A stretch of 8,544 bases of DNA, from the NCBI GenBank assembly GCA_015233295.1, contig JADFYC010000148.1, positions 1 through 8,544 on the forward strand, in the 5' to 3' direction. Source of the DNA: Deltaproteobacteria bacterium (GTDB taxonomy: Bacteria; Desulfobacterota; JADFXK01). Shown piece after piece: positions 1 to 6,379 of the stretch; positions within the stretch are counted from its first letter, which is position 1, and each line of letters starts with the position of its first letter. Below the pieces are notes generated by a model. It ran no database searches. It saw only the letters and a program-made list of their open reading frames with translations, and was not told where the DNA came from. The position numbers and the translations under genes are program-made.

Positions 1-1
1 G

Positions 2-1450
2 AGCGGAGTGTTGGTGGTGATGGCCCTTTATGTGTTTGGCCGGGCGGTCGGTCCCCCTGGATTGGGCTTCACATCCTCTCTGACCCTGTTGGCCTCGCTG
101 TTATTTTCTCTTATCGGCCGGTCGGCATTACTGGATATGACGCTGACCTTATTCATCAGTCTATCTTTATTTTTCTTTTATTATGGTTGGCAATCCTTTG
201 CCGCAGGTGGAAAAAAGGCTCAGGGCCGGTATTTCACGCTGTTTTTCGCCTTCATGGGCTTGGCCTTTCTGACTAAGGGGCCGGTGGGAGTAGTCATTCC
301 CCTGCTGGTGATCGTCCCGTTTTTATTGCTGAATCGGAGCTTAATGCCGGTCATAAGGCGAATTCCCTTGTTGATCGGGCTAAGTGCGTTTCTGCTTCTG
401 GCCGCCCCCTGGTATTTACTGGCCATGCTTCAAAATGGCCGCGCCTTTATTGACGGATTCTTTGTCAGCCAAAATATCAGACGATTCAGCGAAGTTCTGC
501 TGGGCCACGGCGGTGGCTATTTCTATTACTTGCCGGTCCTTATCTTGGGTTTTTTCCCTTTCTTCGGGTTTGCCATTCCCACCGCAGTACGGGCGGTGCG
601 GGCCATGCCCTGGCAGCCCAGACCGGTGACCAGAGATAACCAGGCTGCAATTTTTTGCCTGATCTGGGTGTCGGTAGGTCTGATTATTTTTTCTGTAGCC
701 CAGACCAAGCAATTTAATTATATTCTCCCGATTTTCCCACCGCTGGCCATCCTGGCCGGATTATGGTGGCAGGATTATCTGGACGGTCAGCCCAAAAGTC
801 TCTGGGAGCGGCGAGTGGGGGTGGCCGGCGTGTTGGTGCCTGCGGCTATTTTAGCCATCGTTTTCGCGGCTCTGCCCAGGTTTCTTGTTTCCGAACAGTT
901 TTCCCAACTTATGGCCAAAGCTAATACGGCCAGACCTGATTCCTTCGAATATGCCTTCGGCGCGGGCGACATTAGTTTCGGGTGGGTACCGTATTTGTTG
1001 TTGCTACTGTTGCCGGCCGGAGCGGCAGGATTCTTCCATCTTTTCCAAAAAGGGGAACGAAAGCAATCGTTTATCGTCATCATAGCCATGTCTATGATAT
1101 TTCAGGCTCTGGTCTTTCTCCAGTTGTTCCCCACCGCCGCGGCCTACATGCAACAACCGGCCAAGGAGTTGGCCCTGACCATTAAGTCCGGGGCCCGACC
1201 TGAAGCGGTGGTGGCCACCTATGGCCTGTATAAACCCAGCCTGTTCTTCTACGTGGCTCGCCCGATAATGCACATCAAAGTCCCGGAGAAAGACAAGCTC
1301 AAGCAATTCCTGGCCTCCCGATCAGAAGGTTATCTCCTATCTCGCGAAGTCTTTCTTAAAGAGCTGCAACAAGATAGTAATTTTCATCTGCTGAAATTGG
1401 CCGGAGGCTACATCCTGGGGTATAATAAGCAGATCGACATGCGGCGGTGA
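2..1450 (+). CDS. ArnT/PMT-type membrane glycosyltransferase, 5'-truncated by the window
   Basis: Integral membrane glycosyltransferase of the GT-C fold. Family members move a sugar from a polyprenyl-phosphate carrier to lipid A, protein or another acceptor on the periplasmic face; the acceptor here cannot be told. The frame is open to the window edge, so the gene starts upstream. The GTG at 8 is only the first possible start inside the window. Numbered from that GTG, I see many hydrophobic segments, R38 and D43 in the RSALLDMTLT stretch, LTKGPVG at 88-94, and a periplasmic-loop region APWYLLA (133-139) followed by HGGGYFYYLPVLILG (167-181). TKQFNYILPIFPPLA (233-247) matches the family's TKLPxYxLPxxPxxA pattern. 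About 480 residues are present. The missing part should hold the first membrane helix and the acidic catalytic loop. The last ~130 residues form a weakly conserved soluble tail. The gene ends at TGA 1448-1450. Family call firm, substrate unknown. Confidence 0.85.
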   Translation, partial: SGVLVVMALYVFGRAVGPPGLGFTSSLTLLASLLFSLIGRSALLDMTLTLFISLSLFFFYYGWQSFAAGGKKAQGRYFTLFFAFMGLAFLTKGPVGVVIPLLVIVPFLLLNRSLMPVIRRIPLLIGLSAFLLLAAPWYLLAMLQNGRAFIDGFFVSQNIRRFSEVLLGHGGGYFYYLPVLILGFFPFFGFAIPTAVRAVRAMPWQPRPVTRDNQAAIFCLIWVSVGLIIFSVAQTKQFNYILPIFPPLAILAGLWWQDYLDGQPKSLWERRVGVAGVLVPAAILAIVFAALPRFLVSEQFSQLMAKANTARPDSFEYAFGAGDISFGWVPYLLLLLLPAGAAGFFHLFQKGERKQSFIVIIAMSMIFQALVFLQLFPTAAAYMQQPAKELALTIKSGARPEAVVATYGLYKPSLFFYVARPIMHIKVPEKDKLKQFLASRSEGYLLSREVFLKELQQDSNFHLLKLAGGYILGYNKQIDMRR

Positions 1451-1458
1451 GTTTTTTC

Positions 1459-1523
1459 CATCTGCGAAATCTGCGGATGCATTTCTGCCTCCTAATTAAT
1501 AAAACTCGTCGAGCTCAGGTTAT
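1459..1523 (+). repeat. Direct repeat copy 1, upstream of the esterase
   Basis: A 65-nt segment that matches 3333-3398 in the same orientation. With one gap, 54 of 66 columns are identical, counted by hand. It opens with an identical 20-nt block containing two ATCTGCG units (1460-1466 and 1469-1475) and closes with an identical 10-nt block, CTCAGGTTAT. The frame stays open through it from GTG 1447, but this in-frame stretch looks accidental. The rest of the 98-nt gap between the glycosyltransferase and the esterase holds only the esterase ribosome binding site. Confidence 0.8.
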
Positions 1524-1548
1524 AAAGAAACGCCGAAAGGACAAATCT

Positions 1549-3192
1549 ATGGGTTACGCTTCAAAAATGAGGATAGTGGTGATCGCTTTTCTCTGGCTGT
1601 TGGTTCAAACAGGGTGTGAGCAAAACTCTAAACCGCAACCGCCCAGACAGGATTCTAAGGTCCTTAGGATTGACAACGGGCCAATCGCCCGACAGGCCAA
1701 CGGTATTTACAAAGGTCTGCCTTATGCCGCTCCGCCGGTAGGCGAACTACGCTGGAAGCCGCCGCAACCAGTCAACAGTTGGACTGATGTCCGCAAATTT
1801 ACCCAATTTGGGCCGGTTTGCCCCCAGCCGAACCATGACGGTCAGATGAACGAAGATTGCCTTTATCTCAATATCTGGACTCCGGCCAAAAGCTCTACTG
1901 AGAAGTTGCCTGTAATGGTCTGGATCCACGGCGGCGCCTTCGTGGCCGGTTCAGGTTCGGATGAGATTTATGATGGCGAGGCGCTGGCTAAAAAGGGCGT
2001 GGTGGTGGTTACGATCAATTATCGTCTCGGCGTCCTCGGTTTCCTGGCCCATCCCCTTCTTTCCCGTGAATCGCCCGATAAGATATCAGGAAATTACGGT
2101 ATGCTTGACCAGGTGGCTGCCCTTAAGTGGGTGCACCGCAATATAGAACAATTCGGCGGTGACCCCGGCAAGGTGACTATCTTTGGGGAGTCAGCCGGCG
2201 GAACCAGTGTCGTCTTGCTTTTAGTCAATCCGGAGGCTAAGGGTCTGTTTCGTTCAGCCATTGCCCAAAGTCCGGCTTTAGTCGGGATGCTCCGGCCTCT
2301 CCGGCAGGGGCAATTAAATGTGACCCCGGCCGAAACAGTGGGAGAAAGGCTGGCTGAAGAACTCGGGACCAATGAATCAGAAAATATCTTAACTTCGTTA
2401 CGCCAAACTCCGTGGGATGAAATGACAGAGGCCGCCGCCGGCTTGGAAGAAAAATACGGGGTGGAAATCACCCGTATCGTTTTCGGACCAACGCTGGACG
2501 ATAAGATCATACCTGATCATCCGGTCAGACTACTGGACGCCGGTCGGTACCATCAGGTGCCTCTTGTCGTCGGCATATGCAAAAACGAAAGCACCATTTT
2601 TCTGCCTAGTTTCGGTCCGTCCCCGACGCTTGAAGAGTATCAAAAATATCTGAAAACATCCTTTGGGGAAAAGGCTGATGAGGTGCAAAAACTCTTGCCG
2701 GCCTCAAACCAGGCGGAAGTTTGGGGAAAATTGGATCGGCTGGTATCGGCGAAATGGTTTGGAGCGGCGGTTAATTATCTGGCTCGGACCAGGTCGAACG
2801 ATAATGCTCCGCACTGGCTTTATTATTTCTCTCACCAGGCGCCCCCGGAAGCGACCATGATCCTGGCCGCTGACACGACCAGGAAAGCGGTTCCTATAGA
2901 AAAATTAGGCACTGTACATGGATCGGAATTGTTTTATGTCTTTGGCTTTACCGAATCATTTCTCGATTTCGAGCAATCGGATCTGGATCTGTCCGACAAG
3001 ATGATGACTTATTGGGCTAATTTTGCCAGGACCGGGAATCCTAACGGCGAGAACTTACCATTTTGGCCGGCTTACGCTTCAGCTAAACAAGGCGCTTATT
3101 TAGAGTTCGGCCAATCCATTGCAGCCAAGTCGGGTCTTGAGCCCAGGCTTTATCCGCTGATAGAAGGCACCTGGTTTAAGCTGGCCTATTAA
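1549..3192 (+). CDS. Type-B carboxylesterase, probable lipoprotein or exported enzyme
   Basis: Alpha/beta-hydrolase of the carboxylesterase type B / cholinesterase family, 547 residues, a normal length. It should hydrolyse carboxylic esters; the substrate is unknown. Visible parts: oxyanion-hole HGG (127-129), nucleophile elbow GESAGG with Ser215, likely acid Glu347 in CKNES, and His457 in TVHGSEL. Cys91 and Cys104 (in EDCLYLN) sit where the family forms its first disulfide. Residues 1-23 form a charged start, a hydrophobic stretch (VIAFLWLLV) and QTGC, so Cys23 may be lipidated. Gln at -3 is atypical for a lipobox, so simple export is also possible. I chose ATG 1549 because GAAAGG lies 8 nt upstream and the signal follows it directly. 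The upstream in-frame GTG at 1447 would put a charged, repeat-encoded stretch before the signal. ATG 1567 is an alternative. The gene is convergent with metY and bracketed by direct repeats. Confidence 0.9.
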   Translation: MGYASKMRIVVIAFLWLLVQTGCEQNSKPQPPRQDSKVLRIDNGPIARQANGIYKGLPYAAPPVGELRWKPPQPVNSWTDVRKFTQFGPVCPQPNHDGQMNEDCLYLNIWTPAKSSTEKLPVMVWIHGGAFVAGSGSDEIYDGEALAKKGVVVVTINYRLGVLGFLAHPLLSRESPDKISGNYGMLDQVAALKWVHRNIEQFGGDPGKVTIFGESAGGTSVVLLLVNPEAKGLFRSAIAQSPALVGMLRPLRQGQLNVTPAETVGERLAEELGTNESENILTSLRQTPWDEMTEAAAGLEEKYGVEITRIVFGPTLDDKIIPDHPVRLLDAGRYHQVPLVVGICKNESTIFLPSFGPSPTLEEYQKYLKTSFGEKADEVQKLLPASNQAEVWGKLDRLVSAKWFGAAVNYLARTRSNDNAPHWLYYFSHQAPPEATMILAADTTRKAVPIEKLGTVHGSELFYVFGFTESFLDFEQSDLDLSDKMMTYWANFARTGNPNGENLPFWPAYASAKQGAYLEFGQSIAAKSGLEPRLYPLIEGTWFKLAY

Positions 3193-3252
3193 TACCTGAT
3201 TTCGACTAGTTAGCTATGCAATTAGGCAATCGAGGTTGACAGACCATGATTT

Positions 3253-3353
3253 AATCCACAGATTGGACCGATTTACGCAGATTAGACAAGACGAATGATC
3301 GCAGGTGCCTGTGGGGCTAATCAATCTGCGTTCATCTGCGAAATCTGCGGATT
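3253..3353. repeat. Imperfect inverted repeat between convergent genes
   Basis: The left arm 3253-3283 and the right arm 3323-3353 are inverted copies of each other, with 24 of 31 positions pairing and a 39-nt loop. The right arm holds three ATCTGCG units starting at 3324, 3334 and 3343; the left arm holds matching CGCAGAT/CACAGAT forms. It sits in the 211-nt gap between the ends of the esterase (+) and metY (-). It could fold as a long stem in either transcript and help stop transcription from both sides, but there is no clean GC stem plus T-tract, so terminator function is only inferred. The remainder of the gap (3193-3252) shows nothing I can name. Confidence 0.75.
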
Positions 3354-3398
3354 CATCACCGCTTCCCAAATTGATCATACTCGTTGAACTCAGGTTAT
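3333..3398 (+). repeat. Direct repeat copy 2, downstream of the esterase
   Basis: Second copy of the segment at 1459-1523, in the same orientation, 66 nt. Its first third is also the outer part of the right arm of the inverted repeat at 3253-3353. It ends 5 nt before the metY stop codon. The shared closing block is ACTCGT, two variable sites, then CTCAGGTTAT. The two copies are 1,874 bp apart and bracket the esterase gene. No transposase, target-site duplication or recombinase gene is seen with them. Confidence 0.8.
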
Positions 3399-3403
3399 TG
3401 TAG

Positions 3404-4711
3404 CTATTGTTGGGAGGCGCGCAGGGCCTGGTCCAGGTCGGCGATGATATCATCGGGATGCTCTATCCCGACCGATATCCGGACTAGATCCGGCGGGACT
3501 CCGGCCTCCTGTTGCTGGGCCGGCGTAAGTTGGGAATGGGTGGTGCTGGCCGGATGGATGACCAGGGTCTTGGCATCCAAGATGTTGGCTAAGTGTGAAC
3601 AGAGTTTGACGGACTCAATGAATTTTCGTCCCGCCTCCAGTCCTCCTTTAATCCCGAAGCCAAACACTGCCCCCGGGCCGAGCGGAAAGTATTTCTTGGC
3701 CCGGTTATGATCATGGTGACTCGGCAGCCCGGCGTAATTGATCCAGGTCACATCCTCATGTTTGTCCAGGAATTCGGCGACCAGTTGGGCGTTTTGACAA
3801 TGCGCCTTGGCCCGGAGCGGGAGGGTTTCCATCCCTTGAAGGATCAGGAAGCTATTCATGGGCGCCGGCGCCGCGCCGATGTCTCGGACCAACCCGGTGC
3901 GGAGTTTAACGCAAAATGCGGTGCATGGTGTCCCCTCCAGGGTGCATAAAGCCTCCCAGAAGTTGATGCCGTGGTAGTTGGGGTCGGGGTCGGTAATTTC
4001 GGGAAACTTACCCGAGGCATACCAATCAAAACCGCCGCCTTCAACTATGGCCCCACCGATACAGGTGCCGTGGCCTCCGATTATCTTAGTCAAGGAATAG
4101 ACCACCAGGTCGCATCCATGGTCGAGCGGATTGAAAATGGGCGGCGCGGCCACCGTATTATCAAGAATAAAGGGAATCCGGTGACGATGGGCCGCCTCGG
4201 CTATGCCATCCAGGTCATCCACGTTGCAGCGGGGGTTACCAATGGTTTCAGTGAACAACAGCCGGGTTTGGTCATCGATGGCGGCCTCAAAATTATTGGG
4301 ATCGGATGAGTCGACAAACCGGACCTCAATGCCGAACCGTTTCAAGGTGGTGGCGAAAAGGGTGTGAGTGCCCCCATACAGGTTGGAACCGGAGACGATA
4401 TTTTGGCCGACCCCGGTGATGGCTGTAACCGCGTAGAAGATGGCGGCCATGCCTGAGGAAGTAGCCACGGCAGCCGCGCCACCATGGATGGCGGCCAACC
4501 GCTTTTCCAGGACATCCGTGGTCGGATTCATGATCCGGGTATAGATAAACCCCGACTCCTTAAGGGCAAAAAGATCGGCCGCGTGGTTGGTATCCCGAAA
4601 CAGGAAGCTGGTTGTCTGATAAATCGGAACCGCCCGAGACCTGGTTTCTGAGTCCGGAGTGTGCCCGGCGTGTAAGGCCAGGGTCTCTACTCGCCTTTCT
4701 TCTTTTTTCAT
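3404..4711 (-). CDS. metY: O-acetylhomoserine sulfhydrylase (PLP-dependent)
   Basis: Cytoplasmic enzyme of the Cys/Met-metabolism PLP family. MetY enzymes make homocysteine from O-acetylhomoserine and sulfide, a direct route into methionine. The 435-residue length fits. Visible features: YTRIMNPT (58-65), whose Tyr and Arg bind the cofactor phosphate of the partner subunit; SSGMAA (85-90); Tyr112 in NLYGGT, stacking on PLP; DNT (184-186) with Asp184 at the pyridine nitrogen; and Lys209 in SLTKIIGGHG, which forms the Schiff base. The stretch FDWYASGKFPEITDPDP after residue 225 is typical of the sulfhydrylase branch, not of cystathionine gamma-synthase. One mild oddity is DNTVAAP where DNTFATP is usual. 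The start is ATG 4709-4711 with AGGAG 5 nt upstream; the stop is TAG at 3404-3406. It lies 22 nt behind the pRiA4b-like gene and is probably cotranscribed with it. A related gamma-lyase activity cannot be fully excluded. Confidence 0.93.
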   Translation of the reverse strand: MKKEERRVETLALHAGHTPDSETRSRAVPIYQTTSFLFRDTNHAADLFALKESGFIYTRIMNPTTDVLEKRLAAIHGGAAAVATSSGMAAIFYAVTAITGVGQNIVSGSNLYGGTHTLFATTLKRFGIEVRFVDSSDPNNFEAAIDDQTRLLFTETIGNPRCNVDDLDGIAEAAHRHRIPFILDNTVAAPPIFNPLDHGCDLVVYSLTKIIGGHGTCIGGAIVEGGGFDWYASGKFPEITDPDPNYHGINFWEALCTLEGTPCTAFCVKLRTGLVRDIGAAPAPMNSFLILQGMETLPLRAKAHCQNAQLVAEFLDKHEDVTWINYAGLPSHHDHNRAKKYFPLGPGAVFGFGIKGGLEAGRKFIESVKLCSHLANILDAKTLVIHPASTTHSQLTPAQQQEAGVPPDLVRISVGIEHPDDIIADLDQALRASQQ

Positions 4712-4733
4712 AATTTCTCCTGGAGGCAGACAG

Positions 4734-5387
4734 TTAACCGCTAATAATGTAGTTTTTCTTCTCCTTTAATATCCGATTGGCCTCGTCCAGGTCAAAGGCT
4801 TCGGGATCATAGTTCTTGCCCACTCGGTCGGTCATTCTTTTATGCTGAGGATGATTGGGGTCTCTGATGGCTTCCAAAAATTGTCCATAACCCCAGGCGC
4901 CGCCGATATCTTCCGGCGGGCAGCTTCTTTTCCCGTCGGTACAAACCGGATAATGCTTCCCCTCTTCGATGGGGAGGATGTTTTGGATGACAATCAGATG
5001 CTCCCAGTTGTCGCCGAAGTCGTATTCGTATATCAATCTGGCTTTTTCTTCCGAGGCGACTTGATGCAACAACACTGAAGCCCTCTTTTCCGTCTCGGGG
5101 CCTGCAACCAAATCGTCAAGATCGTCATCATCGTCATCATCAAAGGGCTCTGAATAATAATTCCCGTCAATAATAAACTGATAGAGATGACGACCGCTCC
5201 AACCCATGACCAGTTGGATGATCCGGTGAAATTGGACTAACGAAATGTCATTGGTCACCAGAACTTTTCGCCAAATCGGCGGCCTGACCCCTCTCAAAGT
5301 AATTCGGACATGGTAGACGTACTTTGATTCCAAGCTCTTTTTCGAGGAATTCGCTTTTTTGCTTCGCTTGTCTTTCTGTAAAGGCAC
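4734..5387 (-). CDS. pRiA4b ORF-3-like family protein
   Basis: Member of the family named after ORF-3 of Agrobacterium plasmid pRiA4b. These proteins are widespread, and their biochemical role is not established to my knowledge. The 217 residues begin with a Lys/Ser-rich stretch (5-22). Then come the family signatures: RPPIWRKV (35-42), a histidine-containing helix (51-63), HLYQF (67-71), YEYDFGDNWEH (120-130), and CPPEDIGGAWGYGQFL (156-171). Seven consecutive aspartates (83-89) form an acidic loop. There is no signal peptide or membrane segment, so it is probably cytoplasmic. The start is GTG at 5385-5387, supported by GGAG at 5394-5397, six nucleotides upstream on the minus strand. The gene ends 22 nt before the metY start, which suggests an operon. 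I cannot say whether it serves methionine synthesis or is just a neighbour. Confidence 0.87.
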   Translation of the reverse strand: MPLQKDKRSKKANSSKKSLESKYVYHVRITLRGVRPPIWRKVLVTNDISLVQFHRIIQLVMGWSGRHLYQFIIDGNYYSEPFDDDDDDDLDDLVAGPETEKRASVLLHQVASEEKARLIYEYDFGDNWEHLIVIQNILPIEEGKHYPVCTDGKRSCPPEDIGGAWGYGQFLEAIRDPNHPQHKRMTDRVGKNYDPEAFDLDEANRILKEKKNYIISG

Positions 5388-5393
5388 AACTCA

Positions 5394-5397
5394 CTCC
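5394..5397 (-). promoter_or_regulatory. Ribosome binding site for a GTG start
   Basis: CTCC on the plus strand reads GGAG on the minus strand, 6 nt before the GTG at 5385-5387. There is no ATG with comparable support near it, so this site decides the start of the pRiA4b-like gene. Confidence 0.65.
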
Positions 5398-5469
5398 GGT
5401 AGAAGGAATAAATATCAACATTTGTCGGTGTTCCCCTGAGTATCGACGGTTGTTTGCCGCCGCCGATAA

Positions 5470-5506
5470 ATGGCCGGGTATGGCGGGTGTGGCTACCGGC
5501 CGCCAT
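5470..5506. other. GC-rich hairpin in the divergent intergenic region
   Basis: ATGGCCGGGTA (5470-5480) and TACCGGCCGCCAT (5494-5506) can pair with small bulges. An alternative fold pairs ATGGCGG (5480-5486) perfectly with CCGCCAT (5500-5506) over a 13-nt loop. It lies between the two divergent genes. It has no T-tract and no obvious role; a REP-like element or a 5' leader structure are both possible. Apart from this hairpin and the promoter and operator near 5580-5629, I see nothing definite in 5398-5645. Confidence 0.4.
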
Positions 5507-5579
5507 CCTGAGACAAGAGTTAAGTTACAACAAGGCCGCGTCAACCGCAATGACTTTTTTTAAGCCGGGGTGAAAAAGC

Positions 5580-5609
5580 TTGACTTACGGCTCTGGATTG
5601 GGCTATCGT
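5580..5609 (+). promoter_or_regulatory. Possible sigma-70-type promoter for tetR-icmF
   Basis: TTGACT (5580-5585) as -35 and TATCGT (5604-5609) as -10, with an 18-nt spacer. The -35 box differs from TTGACA at one position; the -10 box matches TATAAT at four of six. It lies just before the palindromic operator and about 37 nt ahead of the tetR start codon, a sensible position. Identified by eye only. Confidence 0.45.
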
Positions 5610-5611
5610 TA

Positions 5612-5629
5612 TGAACGAGCGCTCAATCA
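5612..5629. promoter_or_regulatory. Probable TetR-family operator (18-bp palindrome)
   Basis: The half sites TGAACGAGC and TGATTGAGC (second read on the minus strand) agree at 7 of 9 positions around a perfect 8-bp core, GAGCGCTC (5617-5624). The site begins 2 nt past the proposed -10 box, where a bound repressor would block transcription. Its form, TGAnnGAGCGCTCnnTCA, resembles the TGAATGAATANTCATTCA sites of Bacillus FadR, a TetR regulator of fatty-acid degradation. That resemblance, plus its place in front of a tetR gene, suggests autoregulation. Confidence 0.6.
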
Positions 5630-5645
5630 ACGAGGACCGCCTATC

Positions 5646-6299
5646 ATGCTTATTCATCAACAAAAAGACATCCCCACCCTCATCAAAGACACCGGATTGG
5701 TCGAAACCCGCCGGCGGCAAATCGTCCAGGCGGCCGTCGATCTGTTTATTCAAAAAGGATTCCACAAAACCACCACGCGGGAAATAGCCGGCCGGGCCAA
5801 CTTCAGTATCGGGACCCTATACGAATACATCCAGTCCAAAGAAGACATCCTCTACCTGGTCTGCGAGTTCATCCATTCCGAGATGGAAAAACAGGTCAAA
5901 GAGGCCATCAAACCGGCGGACACCGGTCGCGACACCTTAAAAAACGCCATCGACCGGTATGTCCGTGTTTGTGACCGGATGCAGGACCACATCTTGCTGA
6001 TCTATCGTGAAACAGCATCTTTACCAGGAGATTCGATGTGTTATGTACTAAAGAACGAGGCCCGAATTACCGGCATGTTCGAAGACATCTTGACCCGAGG
6101 GAAGGATGACGGAACGTTGAAGTTGCGGCATCACCGGGGAATCACTTTGATAGCCCATAATATCACCGTATTGGGTCACATGTGGACCTTCCGACGGTGG
6201 TTTCTGAAAAAGGCATTTACGCTGGACGAGTACATTGAGTTGCAGACTTCCTTGATTTTGAACGAACTGTCCAACAACTCCGGGGCCGGGCTGCTATGA
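5646..6299 (+). CDS. TetR-family transcriptional regulator, probable regulator of icmF
   Basis: A 217-residue TetR-type repressor, the usual size. The N-terminal DNA-binding domain is clear: RRQIVQAAVDLFIQKG (23-38), then the helix-turn-helix TTTREIAGRANFSIGTLYEY (42-61), then SKEDIL (64-69). The rest is the helical ligand-binding and dimer domain, whose ligand cannot be read from sequence. It is followed 80 nt later by icmF on the same strand, and a palindromic operator sits in its own leader. An acyl-CoA or fatty-acid effector is therefore a reasonable guess, as for FadR-type TetR proteins. I chose ATG 5646 because GAGGA lies 9 nt upstream (5632-5636). An in-frame start at 5580 would place the promoter and operator inside the coding region. 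The stop is TGA 6297-6299. Confidence 0.9.
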   Translation: MLIHQQKDIPTLIKDTGLVETRRRQIVQAAVDLFIQKGFHKTTTREIAGRANFSIGTLYEYIQSKEDILYLVCEFIHSEMEKQVKEAIKPADTGRDTLKNAIDRYVRVCDRMQDHILLIYRETASLPGDSMCYVLKNEARITGMFEDILTRGKDDGTLKLRHHRGITLIAHNITVLGHMWTFRRWFLKKAFTLDEYIELQTSLILNELSNNSGAGLL

Positions 6300-6302
6300 A
6301 AA

Positions 6303-6344
6303 TCCGAACCTACAACACGCAACTCGTGACACGTAACCCGCAAC
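6303..6344. repeat. Six tandem heptamers, consensus NCGYAAC
   Basis: Directly after the tetR stop codon come six 7-nt units with no gaps: TCCGAAC, CTACAAC, ACGCAAC, TCGTGAC, ACGTAAC and CCGCAAC. Five of the six end in AAC and the other in GAC. On the minus strand the unit reads GTTRCGN. The array fills about half of the 80-nt tetR-icmF gap and stops 25 nt before the icmF ribosome binding site. Function unknown. Confidence 0.7.
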
Positions 6345-6379
6345 ATCAGGTTTAACCCACTTAAGCATGGAGAGATATT

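Noticed and set aside
1447..1548. In-frame 34-codon N-terminal extension of the esterase from GTG 1447
   Set aside because: It overlaps the glycosyltransferase stop, is encoded largely by the direct repeat, has no ribosome binding site, and would put a basic stretch ahead of a good signal peptide.
2094..2510. 138-codon open frame on the minus strand inside the esterase
   Set aside because: Antisense to the catalytic-serine region of a real gene, with no ribosome binding site or recognisable domain.
3236..3264. TTGACA at 3236-3241 as a promoter in the convergent gap
   Set aside because: The hexamer 17 nt later is a poor -10 match and there is no gene downstream on that strand.
3214..3453. 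79-codon open frame on the minus strand across the inverted repeat
   Set aside because: It runs from the metY 3' end through a palindromic repeat; no start signal and no recognisable product.
5248..5563. Overlapping open frames of 70-100 codons on both strands around the pRiA4b-like start
   Set aside because: They overlap the better supported gene and the hairpin region, with no domain or good start signal. A repeat-derived small ORF cannot be fully excluded.
5388..5645. SAM or cobalamin riboswitch near metY or icmF
   Set aside because: No SAM-box or B12-box core sequence was recognised in the divergent region or in the short tetR-icmF gap.
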